A DNA stretch of 46,113 nucleotides from Pseudomonadota bacterium (GCA_002862545.1 PKDJ01000130.1:1-46113), one strand, 5' to 3'; positions 35,381 to 44,531 are shown, numbered from the stretch's first letter. Program-made: numbers and translations. Notes: a model not told the origin generated them from the letters alone.

Positions 35381-35464
35381 CTGAACCAGGCCGGTCACAA
35401 CATCGCCCAGCATGGGTCCCTCGCCGGTTAAACCTACAGACCGAATCGGCGGGAGACAGCTCGC

Positions 35465-36544
35465 GTGGTGAAAGGCAAGCTCCCGTCCAGTCGTGGCCTG
35501 ACCGAAGCGAACTCGCTCCTCGTGCGGCGGGTCCGCTCTGCTGCCGTCGTGTTCGGCTTCACCTTTCTCGTCGGTGGAGTCGGCTACAGCGTCATCGGTG
35601 GTGGCCGCTGGAGCCTGGCCGAGTGCTTCTACATGACGATCGTGACCCTCTCGACCGTCGGCTTCAGCGAGACCCTACCCGGCATGGACCAGAGCACTGC
35701 CGCCCGAGCGTGGACGGTGCTGCTCATCTTGCTCGGCAGCGGTACGCTGCTGTACTTCGCGTCCACACTCACCGCCTTCCTCGTCGAGGGCGACCTCCAA
35801 GGCGCCCTGCGGAGGCAACGCATGACTCGCCTGCTCGACTCTGTGCACGACCACATCATCGTGTGTGGCGCTGGAGCCACCGGCTCTCACGTCGTCTCCG
35901 AGCTGCTCGCCACCCACACACCCTTCGTGGTGGTCGATAAGGACCCAGAGCGCCTCGAGCGTCTCGCTGACGAAGCCGGACCGACATTCCTGTTCGTGCG
36001 TGGCGACGCCGCCGATGACCACACACTGGAGGAGGCCGGAATCCGTCGCGCGTCCGGCCTGGTCGCGGCCCTCACCGAGGATCGCGACAACGTCTTCGTC
36101 TGCGTGACTGCCCGCGCACTGAACGAGAGCCTGCGGATCGTCGCCAAGGGCGTCAATCAGGAGAACGTGCAGAAGCTCCGCCGCGCCGGCGCAGACGAGG
36201 TCGTCGCGCCCGCGTTCATCGGTGGCCTTCGCCTCGCCAGCGTGATGCTGCGTCCTACCGTGGTGAGTTTTCTGGACACCATGATTCGAGATCGCAACTT
36301 TCCACGTCGCATCGAAGAGATCACCGTACCGGCGACCAGCTCCCTCGTCGGGAGCACGCTCGGCGCGACCAACTTTCGGCAGGTCAGTGATGCCCTCGTG
36401 ATCGCTGTGCGGGACGACGCCGGAGAGCACCACTACAACCCGGGACCCGACACGGTGCTCGAGGCTGGGTCCACCCTGATCGTCATGGTCCGCACCGACC
36501 ACCTGCAGCAGCTGCGCCGCATCGTCTACGAAGGCGCCGCATGA
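35465..36544 (+). CDS. Two-TM potassium channel with RCK (TrkA-N/TrkA-C) domains
   Basis: 359 residues, GTG start with GGGAG nine bases upstream. TM1 is ~residues 25-45, the pore helix and filter ECFYMTIVTLSTVGFSE (53-69; TVGF in place of the usual TVGYG), TM2 ~84-107. The soluble part has an RCK_N domain (130-~250) with nucleotide motif GAGATG (135-140) and acidic Asp158 at the end of strand 2, then an RCK_C domain (~270-355). This is the MthK/Kch plan: four subunits make a K+ pore gated by a ring of RCK domains that bind nucleotides, Ca2+ or cyclic dinucleotides. GF filters occur in bacterial K+ channels and do not exclude K+ selectivity. Its stop overlaps the start of the Hsp90-like ATPase by four bases (ATGA). 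Confidence 0.93.
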   Translation: MVKGKLPSSRGLTEANSLLVRRVRSAAVVFGFTFLVGGVGYSVIGGGRWSLAECFYMTIVTLSTVGFSETLPGMDQSTAARAWTVLLILLGSGTLLYFASTLTAFLVEGDLQGALRRQRMTRLLDSVHDHIIVCGAGATGSHVVSELLATHTPFVVVDKDPERLERLADEAGPTFLFVRGDAADDHTLEEAGIRRASGLVAALTEDRDNVFVCVTARALNESLRIVAKGVNQENVQKLRRAGADEVVAPAFIGGLRLASVMLRPTVVSFLDTMIRDRNFPRRIEEITVPATSSLVGSTLGATNFRQVSDALVIAVRDDAGEHHYNPGPDTVLEAGSTLIVMVRTDHLQQLRRIVYEGAA

Positions 36545-38283
36545 GCCTCGCAGACCAGGCGCTCGCGAACCTGGTCGACCAGTTCGCTCGCCCGCTCGAC
36601 TTCCTGCGTGAGCTCGCACAGAACGCCATCGACGCTGGCTCTCCTCGCATCGAGGTCTCGGTGGAGCACGAGCCCGGAGAGGATGGCAAGGGAGTCACCA
36701 CCATCGTCGTCCGCGACTTCGGCGATGGCATGGACGAGGCCATCATCGACCAGCAGCTGACGCGTCTCTTCGCCTCCACGAAAGAAGACGATCTCACCAA
36801 GATCGGCAAGTTCGGAATCGGCTTCACGTCTGTCTTCGCCATCCGCCCAGAGGCTGTCTTGGTGCGGACCGGACGACACGGTGAGAGCTGGGAGCTCCTG
36901 TTCCACGCAGACCGCACGTTCGACAAGGTCCGCCTCGACAAGCCAGTCGTCGGCACCACCATCACGGTGTTCAAGCGAATGCCGCAGGAACGATTTCGCT
37001 CCTTCGTCGAGGAGTGCCGGTCAAACCTCACGTTCTGGTGCGAGCACAGCGACACGCCCATCGCCTTCGGGGAGGCGGATGCGGGGCCCGTCAGCGCGCC
37101 CGATCCCGACGACCCCTTCGCGGCCTTCGCCGAGCCCGAGGCCGCCGAGTCCCGGACCATCAATCGCCCCCTCGACCTCGACGTTGCGCTGCGCGTGCGT
37201 CACAGCGAGGCAGGCATCGAGGCCGTCCTCGGCGCTGGTGGCCCCCCGCGGTTCGGCTTCTACTCCGGTGGCCTGACGCTCCTGTCGACGACCAACACCG
37301 ATGCCCTGGGGAGGTACGCGGAGACACTCGGACACCTCACCTTCAAGCTCAAGTCCGACCGGCTGGAGCACACGCTCACGCGCGACAACGTGATCCAGGA
37401 CGAGGCCTGGGAGCGGGCGATGGAGGTGGTGCTCACTGCTCGCACCGCGCTTCGAGCCGCCCTCGTCGATCGCCTCGAGGCCGCCGTGGACACGAACGCG
37501 CCCGATGTCGACACGTGGCAGCGACTGGTCGCGCGAGAGCTGGGGACGCCTGATGGACGCGCCTGGTTCGAGCGAAAGCACCTCGAGCGGAATCTGTTCG
37601 TCGACGTGCGGGGTCGCCCCCTCACGCCCAAGGCCATCCTCGACACCCGCACCCCCGACGTGCTGCTAGCCAAGACCCGTGATGCGCTGGTCGAGGCGGT
37701 CGACGCGCTCTCGATCCCCGTCGTGCGCGATCAGCCCGGCGCCCGAGAGTTCCTCGAGCACCTCACCGAGAAGTCACGACGCTCGCTTCGCGATGTCGGC
37801 GATGTGTTCGTGCTGCCGCAGCTCGTGCCCCACCCCGAGCTCTCCTCCCTGGAGCAACAGCTGATCACGCGCGTCCAGGATCTCCTGAGAGCCGCGGTCG
37901 GCCTTCATGTCGTGTTCCGGTCTCGCCGCTGGTCGTGGGAGCCCGAGACAGACTCATGGGCCAACCGCCTCGATGTGCGTGTCGGTGACTTCGGTGGGCT
38001 CGAGCGAGGCGCCCGAGAGGTCCTGGCGCTCGACGGCCCGAAGAGCGGAAGTGTCTTCCTGCGGCCCAAGCGGCGCCGGCAGTGGCTGCCCGCCTTCTTG
38101 AGCTGGCGGACCCTGCTGGTCAATCGGCGCCATCCCCTCTTTCGGAGCTGGGTGCTCGCGAGCGCGGACGAGCCGCATGCCGCCGCCTACGGACTGTCGG
38201 TGGCCCTCCTGCACACCGAAGACATCGAGGGCGAGGGAGCCTATCGACGGCTCCTGCAGCGAGCGCAGGAGGGGCTCGCATGA
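36541..38283 (+). CDS. Hsp90-like GHKL ATPase
   Basis: 580 residues. The first ~145 form an HtpG/Hsp90-type ATPase domain: FLRELAQNAIDAG (21-33) matches Hsp90's FLRELxxNAxDA, with catalytic Glu24, Mg-binding Asn28 and Asp31; VVRDFGDGM (56-64) is the DxGxG loop; IGKFGIGFTSVF (88-99) is the ATP lid GxxGxG. So ATP binding and splitting are expected. A middle part (~170-400) contains an Asp/Glu/Pro-rich insertion (~165-190) and a beta segment like the Hsp90 middle domain (RFGFYSGGLTLL, FKLKSDRLEHTLTRDNV); the C-terminal ~180 residues are unknown and lack an HtpG dimerisation tail. Not HtpG itself. Coupled by ATGA both to the K+ channel before it and the pseudo-GHKL gene after it. Confidence 0.88.
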   Translation: MSLADQALANLVDQFARPLDFLRELAQNAIDAGSPRIEVSVEHEPGEDGKGVTTIVVRDFGDGMDEAIIDQQLTRLFASTKEDDLTKIGKFGIGFTSVFAIRPEAVLVRTGRHGESWELLFHADRTFDKVRLDKPVVGTTITVFKRMPQERFRSFVEECRSNLTFWCEHSDTPIAFGEADAGPVSAPDPDDPFAAFAEPEAAESRTINRPLDLDVALRVRHSEAGIEAVLGAGGPPRFGFYSGGLTLLSTTNTDALGRYAETLGHLTFKLKSDRLEHTLTRDNVIQDEAWERAMEVVLTARTALRAALVDRLEAAVDTNAPDVDTWQRLVARELGTPDGRAWFERKHLERNLFVDVRGRPLTPKAILDTRTPDVLLAKTRDALVEAVDALSIPVVRDQPGAREFLEHLTEKSRRSLRDVGDVFVLPQLVPHPELSSLEQQLITRVQDLLRAAVGLHVVFRSRRWSWEPETDSWANRLDVRVGDFGGLERGAREVLALDGPKSGSVFLRPKRRRQWLPAFLSWRTLLVNRRHPLFRSWVLASADEPHAAAYGLSVALLHTEDIEGEGAYRRLLQRAQEGLA

Positions 38284-41200
38284 GCCAGCTCGACGATCTC
38301 CTGTCGCGGAGCCGCAGTCCTGGTCGCTTTGTCGAGCGACGCTCATTCACGCTGTCTCGCGCCAAGGCCATCGAGAAGCAGCGTGCCTTCGCGCTTCGGC
38401 TCCCCCGGCAGTACGTCCTCGAGCTGGTCCAGGCCGCCGTCTTCGCGGGCGCGACCTACCTGGCTGTCGACACACGCGCGGATCGCCTGCTCATGGCCTG
38501 GGTCGGTGCGCCTCCCCTCGAGCCCAAGCAGCTCGAAGATCTCCTCGACTACCTGTTCGCCGATCGCACCCATGCCGAGACGAGACACTTGGTCCAGCTG
38601 GCGGTCGGTGTGAACGCCCTCCTCGAGACGAAGCCGAAGCTGGTGCGGATCGAGTCCGGAAATGGCGAGCGATCCGTGCGGATGGATCTCGACGCCAAGG
38701 GAGAGGGCTCCGTCGGGGACGTCGAAGACCCCATTGGAGGCACCTACCTCTTGGTCGAGTTCAACGCTGGCCTCTTCGCCCGCTGGACGACCCGGCGGCA
38801 CGTGGAGGAGCAGCACCTGATCGAGGAGCGCTGCCTCTACACGCCGGTGCCCATCCTCTTGAACGGTGCCGCCCCGTTCGGCTACCGCGGAAGCCGGCAC
38901 ATCGAGATCTTCGGTGCTCGCCGTCAGCAGCCCTTTGATCACGGCGGCCGACGTGGCGTCATCGCCGTACACACCAATCCACGCGCCCCGACCGGCTTCC
39001 GCATGGTCGTCGGGGGCGTGTGGATCACCACGCTACCGCTCGACCCGCTCGCGACGACCCCGCTGGTTGGCGTCGTGTGCGACGACAACCTGCGGAAGAC
39101 GGCCGACCACGCCGACATTGTCTTGGACCACCGCTACGTCCGCATGCTGCACGCCGTGCAGCCTCACGCCACGACGCTGATGAAGCTCACCGAGCAGGGC
39201 ACGTACAGCCCGCCACGGCTGCCTCCCGTGCCCAGCGCTGCCCCCGAGGGCGATGCGGCAGCCGACATGGCCGAGTCCGAGCCGCTCCCCGAGCCGCTCC
39301 CCCTGCTCGGCGTGCGCGGCACCACGACCCTCGAGCGCCTCAGGCAGACCCGCGACCTGGTCTTCTACACCCCTCCGGATCGGGCCGCTCAGCTGGAGCG
39401 CCCCGGGGATCCTGCGACGTTCCCCTGGCGTGTGCTCATCCTCACGGATGGCCAGGCGACCACACTCCGTGCCGAGGTCCCCGACCTCGCGCTTCACCGG
39501 GTCGCCGCCGCCTCGGACCTCGACTTCGTCCGTCGCATGTCGGGGCAGCGCCAGAGCCACAGGCGCGCCGAGATCACCGCAGCAGATGGCTCGCGCATCG
39601 TGCTGCGTCTCCACACCGACGGCCGCCTGCCCGCGTGGGGCGATGGGCGTCCCGGTGTGCCGTTCGCTGTCGTTGCCGATGGACAGACCGTGCAGCTGGG
39701 CACGGTCGAGGGTCGCCGGGTCGTGCTGTCGGGCCGCAAGATCCCACACGAAGTCCGCCTCGATGTCTCGCTTCGTCTGCCCGACGTGAGCCTCGTCCTG
39801 TCGCTCGACGAGGTCCCAGATAGCGATGTCGTGAATCGAATCCTGCTGAGTGACATCCATGCCGAGGCCGCCCTGCAGGCCGCATGGTCACTGGCCCATC
39901 CCGAGGACGACGAGCCCGACGCGGCCCTCCTGATCGCGCTCGCGGGACAGGTCGGCCGTCCGACCTTCGCCTCGGGACCAGGCATTCACCTCCACCTGCC
40001 CCCAGGCTGGCCTCTCGCGCTGCTCGAGACCCCTTGTCTACCGACCCCGAGCGGCGCTCTGCCCATCCGGCGCGCTCTGGAGCTCTGCGGCTCCGCGGAG
40101 ACCGTCACCGTGGTCGGCCTGGAGAGGACGACCACCGATCTCCTCGAGGCGCGCATCGGGTTCGGACACCTCGATGTGCCCTCGCTGCGCGGGAGCATCG
40201 TCTGCGCCGTGATCCGTGTCGGAAATCGCTGGCTTGAGCACACGCGACGCAGCCTCGACGATCTGCCTGCCCATGCCGCGCTGGTCGTCACCGCCACCTT
40301 CCGCGCCGAGCCGAGCGAGGGCTGGGTTGTCGCGCACAGGATCGCACCGGGGCTCGAGTGCTGGGTCACAGGCACAGCGGAAGGCAACGACCTCGACTGG
40401 CGCGAGGCAGCGGACATGCTCTTCACGCTGCTCCGAGATGTTCAGGACACCCAAGCATGGACCCGATTCGCCCTCGAGGCGGTCACACCACTGCGCGCTC
40501 GAGGGCGAGGACGACTGGCCCTGTACCAGCTCGCCGCCCACCTCAAGCGGCTGCCCCAGGTAGTCGACATCCACCCGAGCCTCACGCGCATCACGGCGCG
40601 AGGCGGTGCAACGGCCTCGGACGAGCACCTGGTGCGACTCACGGCGGACGAGAGACGGGCCGCCGACCCTGACGAGAGCCTCCCGACCCTCTACGACGAC
40701 CCCCCCTCGCTGTGGGCCTCCCTGTCCTCGAGTGACGAGGGCTGGCTTGTGCGCCATCACGTTCGAGGAGAGCTCCAGGGATGGCTTGGGCTGTCGGTTC
40801 CCTACGACGCGACCGCCGGTGCCCTGCTGCGAACGACGACTGAGCTCGTCGCCCTGATCGAGCTCGGTCATGATGCTCCCTGCCATGGCCTGGTGTCGCC
40901 AACAGACACCATCGCACCGACGAGCCACAAGCTCCTCACCCTCGAGGCACTGCAGCTCTACACGCGACTCGAGCAGCTCCTCCGCGAGGGCTCGCTGTCC
41001 TCCGCGGAGCGCGCCGCGGCCCATGGCTGGGCCTTCGCCTTCGCAGCACGGGCCTGGCGACGCACAGGAGCCCTTGAGGGGCTTGCCCAGGCTCTGGCCA
41101 CCCTCGTGCCCATCCCAGGCCCTGGAGACACACAGTGGGGCTCGGCGCTGCAGTGGCTCGGCACGAGCCAGAGCAACCGACCCGACCTTCCCGCCGGCTG

Positions 41201-41555
41201 GACAGTGCCCGAGGCTCCGGCGCGCGCACTACCCGTCGCGACCGAGCCCACGCGCTGGCTGGCGGACCGTCTCGATGAGGCGTTCCCGACCATCGAGATC
41301 CAGGTCCACTGGGCAACCCGGGACGGACGTGTCCCCGTCAAGCTCGTCCCCGAGCGCTCGAGTCGACAGTCGGTGCTACTCCTGGTCGACTCCACTCACT
41401 CCCTGGTTCAGCGGGCTGGAGCGGGTGACCGCACGGCGAGGCTGCTGCTGCTCGTCGAGTGCTCTCGCGTCGCCGTTCGCCACAACCGCTGGGTCGGGCA
41501 GCCAAGGATGCTGCTGGGAGCCCAGCAGGTCATCCTCGCCACCACCGACAGCTGA
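38280..41555 (+). CDS. 1091-residue protein with an inactive Hsp90-like (pseudo-GHKL) N-domain
   Basis: Starts at ATG 38280 inside the preceding stop (ATGA); the frame extends upstream but that part is antisense-like. Residues ~43-160 align with the neighbour's ATPase domain: YVLELVQAAVFAG (45-57) against FLRELAQNAIDAG keeps the Glu (48) but has Ala52 for Asn and Phe55 for Asp; MAWVGAPPLE stands for RDFGDGMDE; LAVGVNALL (107-115) for FGIGFTSVF. All Mg/ATP ligands are gone, the fold pattern stays. Residues ~160-300 resemble the neighbour's middle region; ~330-350 is a Pro/Ala linker; the remaining ~740 residues are soluble alpha/beta of unknown family, with no membrane segment. I infer a structural partner (pseudo-ATPase) of the Hsp90-like protein. 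Confidence 0.8.
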   Translation: MSQLDDLLSRSRSPGRFVERRSFTLSRAKAIEKQRAFALRLPRQYVLELVQAAVFAGATYLAVDTRADRLLMAWVGAPPLEPKQLEDLLDYLFADRTHAETRHLVQLAVGVNALLETKPKLVRIESGNGERSVRMDLDAKGEGSVGDVEDPIGGTYLLVEFNAGLFARWTTRRHVEEQHLIEERCLYTPVPILLNGAAPFGYRGSRHIEIFGARRQQPFDHGGRRGVIAVHTNPRAPTGFRMVVGGVWITTLPLDPLATTPLVGVVCDDNLRKTADHADIVLDHRYVRMLHAVQPHATTLMKLTEQGTYSPPRLPPVPSAAPEGDAAADMAESEPLPEPLPLLGVRGTTTLERLRQTRDLVFYTPPDRAAQLERPGDPATFPWRVLILTDGQATTLRAEVPDLALHRVAAASDLDFVRRMSGQRQSHRRAEITAADGSRIVLRLHTDGRLPAWGDGRPGVPFAVVADGQTVQLGTVEGRRVVLSGRKIPHEVRLDVSLRLPDVSLVLSLDEVPDSDVVNRILLSDIHAEAALQAAWSLAHPEDDEPDAALLIALAGQVGRPTFASGPGIHLHLPPGWPLALLETPCLPTPSGALPIRRALELCGSAETVTVVGLERTTTDLLEARIGFGHLDVPSLRGSIVCAVIRVGNRWLEHTRRSLDDLPAHAALVVTATFRAEPSEGWVVAHRIAPGLECWVTGTAEGNDLDWREAADMLFTLLRDVQDTQAWTRFALEAVTPLRARGRGRLALYQLAAHLKRLPQVVDIHPSLTRITARGGATASDEHLVRLTADERRAADPDESLPTLYDDPPSLWASLSSSDEGWLVRHHVRGELQGWLGLSVPYDATAGALLRTTTELVALIELGHDAPCHGLVSPTDTIAPTSHKLLTLEALQLYTRLEQLLREGSLSSAERAAAHGWAFAFAARAWRRTGALEGLAQALATLVPIPGPGDTQWGSALQWLGTSQSNRPDLPAGWTVPEAPARALPVATEPTRWLADRLDEAFPTIEIQVHWATRDGRVPVKLVPERSSRQSVLLLVDSTHSLVQRAGAGDRTARLLLLVECSRVAVRHNRWVGQPRMLLGAQQVILATTDS

Positions 41556-41632
41556 CCTCGTGTGGCACTCGACGCCTCCTTGACACACAATGGGCTCATC
41601 GGCGGGTACCCAAGCCGCTCAAGGAGTGGAAC

Positions 41633-42556
41633 ATGTTGCTGCGCCACGCTCTCGTACTCACCTTGGTCGCCTGCGGCGGCAAGGACCTCCCCCTCCTCCC
41701 CGACACGGGTGCGGCCGCTGCAGCCGGTCCCAACGGCCCGACCGCTCCCCTCGCCGCGCTCTCCGATGGCGAGTGCCCCGACATGAGCGGGACCTCGCGC
41801 TTTTCCTCCGGGGGGCTCAAGCGTCGGGTGCGCATCGTGACGCCGAAGGACGCTCCCCCAGGACTACCCGTGGTCTTCGGCTTCCACGGCCTCGTGCCCA
41901 CGGGCTTCGATGCCATTGGCGACATCGTCGATGGCTTCGACCTGAAGAGCCTCGCGGACGAGCTGGGGGTCGTGTTCGTGGTTCCCGAGGCGAGGGAGCT
42001 CGAGTTCCCCGGCTTCGGCAGCCTCCTGCTCTGGGGCATCCTCGACGACACCGAGCCCGACCTCGTGCTCTACGATGATCTCCGCACCTGCCTCTCGCGA
42101 GACCTTGACGTCGACCTCGAGCGCATGAGCGTCTGGGGCTTCAGCGGAGGTGCCCTCTGGACCAGCGTGATCGCTCTCGAGCGGGCGGACACTCTGGCAT
42201 CCTTCGTGGAGTTCTCCGGAGGCAACTCCTTCACGGTCCCCCTGCTCGGCGGCCCCTACATCCCCTACGCCACGCCGCCCCACCTCCCTCCGGCGCTGCT
42301 CGTCTCCGGTGGTGACAACGATGTGTGGCCCGACACCACCTTCACCGTGATCGACTTCGAGGATGCCTCGGACTCGCTCGCCCGAAGCCTGGCCAACGAC
42401 GGAGCTGTGGTCGCACGCTGCCACCACCAGCTCGGTCACACCATCCCGTCGAACCTCTGGGATCTCGGGGTCGAGTGGCTCGTGAGCCACAGCTTCACAG
42501 GCGACAGCCCGTGGGCGGACGGAGCAGCTCTAGCGGACGACTGCGAGCTGCTGTGA
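41633..42556 (+). CDS. Lipoprotein alpha/beta hydrolase (esterase-like)
   Basis: 307 residues from ATG 41633 (AAGGAG six bases upstream). Lipoprotein signal peptide MLLRHALVLTLVAC with lipobox LVAC and Cys14, followed by a Gly/Ala/Pro linker. The hydrolase domain (~50-300) has oxyanion strand VVFGFHGLVPTG (81-91), nucleophile elbow WGFSGGALW (Ser171), an Asp in SGGDNDVWPD and the catalytic His in CHHQLGHTIP, so the triad is complete. The layout is that of PHB-depolymerase/feruloyl-esterase-like (LpqC) enzymes. It would sit on the outer membrane facing the periplasm or the outside. Substrate unknown; the nearby phasin-like gene makes a polyester tempting but not shown. It converges on the POT gene. 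Confidence 0.85.
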   Translation: MLLRHALVLTLVACGGKDLPLLPDTGAAAAAGPNGPTAPLAALSDGECPDMSGTSRFSSGGLKRRVRIVTPKDAPPGLPVVFGFHGLVPTGFDAIGDIVDGFDLKSLADELGVVFVVPEARELEFPGFGSLLLWGILDDTEPDLVLYDDLRTCLSRDLDVDLERMSVWGFSGGALWTSVIALERADTLASFVEFSGGNSFTVPLLGGPYIPYATPPHLPPALLVSGGDNDVWPDTTFTVIDFEDASDSLARSLANDGAVVARCHHQLGHTIPSNLWDLGVEWLVSHSFTGDSPWADGAALADDCELL

Positions 42557-42591
42557 CCCGAGGGAGGCCGGTGAAGCCGGCTCTCCGTCAC
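42552..42591. terminator. Weak inverted repeats between convergent hydrolase and POT genes
   Basis: GTGAC (42552-42556) pairs with GTCAC (42587-42591), and inside lies GCCGG (42567-42571)/CCGGC (42577-42581). As at 4231-4256, both stop codons fall within the outer arms. The stems are short and the middle is unpaired. Confidence 0.3.
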
Positions 42592-44531
42592 CCGGCGCCG
42601 TGCGTCCACTTGGTCAGGATCGGGGACAGCGCGAAGAGCAGCACGGCCGAGGCACAGGCGGCAATCCCGATGGTTCCGAAGACGTCTCCGTAGACGTTCA
42701 CCGTCTCGAGCGGGATCGGCACCCCACCGCCGCCACCCCCACCGTGGCCGACGCCCGTAAACGTCGCGATCACGGCAGCGAGGTAGCTGCTGAAGGCCGT
42801 CGCGAGGAACCACGCGCCCATCGCCGTGCTGACGAGGCGCTTTGGCGAGAGCTTGGTGACCATCGACAGCCCGACGGGTGACAGACACAGCTCACCGGTC
42901 GTGTGGAGGAGGTAGCCCAGCAACAGCCAGTGCATGCCAACCATGCCTCGGGCATCGCAGGTCTGTGCGCCGTACCACAGCGCGCCGAAGCCAAGCCCGA
43001 GCTGCAGCAGCCCCAGCGCGAACTTCACGGCGGTCGATGGCTCGAAGCCTCGGCGCCCGAGTGCGACCCACAGGAAGCTGAACGGCAGACCGAAGAGCAG
43101 GATGTAGATGGGGTTGGCCGACTGGAAGGTCGACGCAGGGATCTCGCTCCCGCCGACCCCCATGCCGACATGGCTGGCGTCGACCGCCCACTGCACCTCA
43201 AGCTTGCCCTCTTCGCGGGCCGCGTCCAGCACGTCGACCGTGACCATCTGGTCGCCGTTCGCGTAGCCGAGCTGCTCCTGATTCATCGTGATCGCCACCG
43301 TCTTTCCGACATCGGCCTCGGAGATCACGCGCTCCTCGCTGACCCGGTCGACATTGCGATCCGTGAAGTTGTTGACTGACGAGCCGGCCTGCTCGAAGAA
43401 GGCCCAGAACAGCAGGCTGAAGAACATCAGCGAGAGCACGACCCAGAGGCGCTCACGCTCGACCTTCTCGGCCTTGAAGGACTCCATCATCAGGTAGCCG
43501 ATGGCGATGACGCCTGTGACGGCCAGGAACAGCCCCGTCGGCGTGCTGACCTCGCCGAGCAGCGTGCCCGCGAGGGTACCGAGGGTGCCACCGCCGTGGG
43601 ACAGCCCATCGAGAACGCTCTCCGGCACGATGCGCACGCTGCGGTTGGAGGACACCAGGGCCGCCAGGATCGGCGTGATGAGGAGGGTGCCGAGGTACAC
43701 CGCGTACTCGGCAGGAATGCCCATGAACGGCTTCTTGAGCTTCGCCTCGTCCGGAGCGCCTCCGGCCTCGGGTGCAAGCCCGCCGCGCCCAAGCGCCGAG
43801 AAAGCAGACACGCCCGAGACCACAAGGGCGAGGGCCACGAAGCCGTTCACCGCGAGCAGCAGGACGTTGTCTTGGAGTGCCACCATCGAGGCTGCGGTCG
43901 CCAGCGCACCGACCAAGATCAGCACCTGCGCGATCCGCGTGGGCACCACGAAGACCGCCAGTCCGACGAGCATGCCGACGGTCGCGAGGCCGAAGCCATA
44001 GTGCCAGCCGTAGGTCTCCCCGACGTAGCCGCAGAGCAGCGGCGCCATCGCCGCGCCGAGGTTGATGCCCATGTAGAAGATGGTGAAGCCACCATCGCGG
44101 CGGGAGTCGCCCTGCGGATAGAGGCCGCCGACGATCGTTGAGATGTTGGGCTTGAAGAACCCATTACCGACGATCAGCAGCGCGAGGGCCTGATAGAAGA
44201 ATGCGGCCTGCTCGATGGTCATCAAGAGGTGACCGCCAGCCATGAGCAGGCCACCGAAGACCACGGCCCGGCGAGCGCCGAGCAGGCGGTCTGCCAGCAT
44301 GCCGCCGAAGAAGGGCGTCATGTAGACCAGGGCCGTGTAGGCTCCATAGACCTTGTACGCCTCGCCATCTCCGTAGGAGAGGAAGCCCTTGATCATGTAG
44401 AACACGAGCAGGGCGCGCATGCCGTAGTAGGAGAACCGCTCCCACATCTCGGCGAAGAACAACATGAACAGCCCGGTCGGGTGCCCGAAGAGTGTGGGCT
44501 CGTCCTGTCGTTCGGCAGTGCTCTCGGCCAT
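42588..44531 (-). CDS. POT/PTR2-family proton-dependent oligopeptide transporter
   Basis: 647 residues from ATG 44531. A 12-14-helix major-facilitator protein that imports di- and tripeptides with protons. The E1xxE2RFxYYG motif is present (FAEMWERFSYYGMRALL, ~27-43), as is the FYMGINLGAAMAPLLCGYVG signature (~153-172). Most bacterial members have ~500 residues; the excess here is mainly a polar segment of ~100 residues (~400-500; NNFTDRNVDRVSEERV through GGSEIPASTF) with a beta pattern between two helices, likely on the periplasmic side, plus a Gly run near the C-terminus (GVGHGGGGGGGVP). Such insertions are known in some POT subfamilies. Its upstream region is rich in inverted repeats. Confidence 0.93.
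   Translation of the reverse strand: MAESTAERQDEPTLFGHPTGLFMLFFAEMWERFSYYGMRALLVFYMIKGFLSYGDGEAYKVYGAYTALVYMTPFFGGMLADRLLGARRAVVFGGLLMAGGHLLMTIEQAAFFYQALALLIVGNGFFKPNISTIVGGLYPQGDSRRDGGFTIFYMGINLGAAMAPLLCGYVGETYGWHYGFGLATVGMLVGLAVFVVPTRIAQVLILVGALATAASMVALQDNVLLLAVNGFVALALVVSGVSAFSALGRGGLAPEAGGAPDEAKLKKPFMGIPAEYAVYLGTLLITPILAALVSSNRSVRIVPESVLDGLSHGGGTLGTLAGTLLGEVSTPTGLFLAVTGVIAIGYLMMESFKAEKVERERLWVVLSLMFFSLLFWAFFEQAGSSVNNFTDRNVDRVSEERVISEADVGKTVAITMNQEQLGYANGDQMVTVDVLDAAREEGKLEVQWAVDASHVGMGVGGSEIPASTFQSANPIYILLFGLPFSFLWVALGRRGFEPSTAVKFALGLLQLGLGFGALWYGAQTCDARGMVGMHWLLLGYLLHTTGELCLSPVGLSMVTKLSPKRLVSTAMGAWFLATAFSSYLAAVIATFTGVGHGGGGGGGVPIPLETVNVYGDVFGTIGIAACASAVLLFALSPILTKWTHGAG

Noticed and set aside
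38082-38279. Upstream extension of the pseudo-GHKL frame
   Set aside because: It overlaps the Hsp90-like gene by 200 bases, is Arg/Ala-rich, and the ATGA at 38280 is a better start.
41580-41585. TTGACA as a -35 box before the lipoprotein hydrolase
   Set aside because: No -10-like hexamer at 15-19 bases; left as a possible but unsupported promoter.
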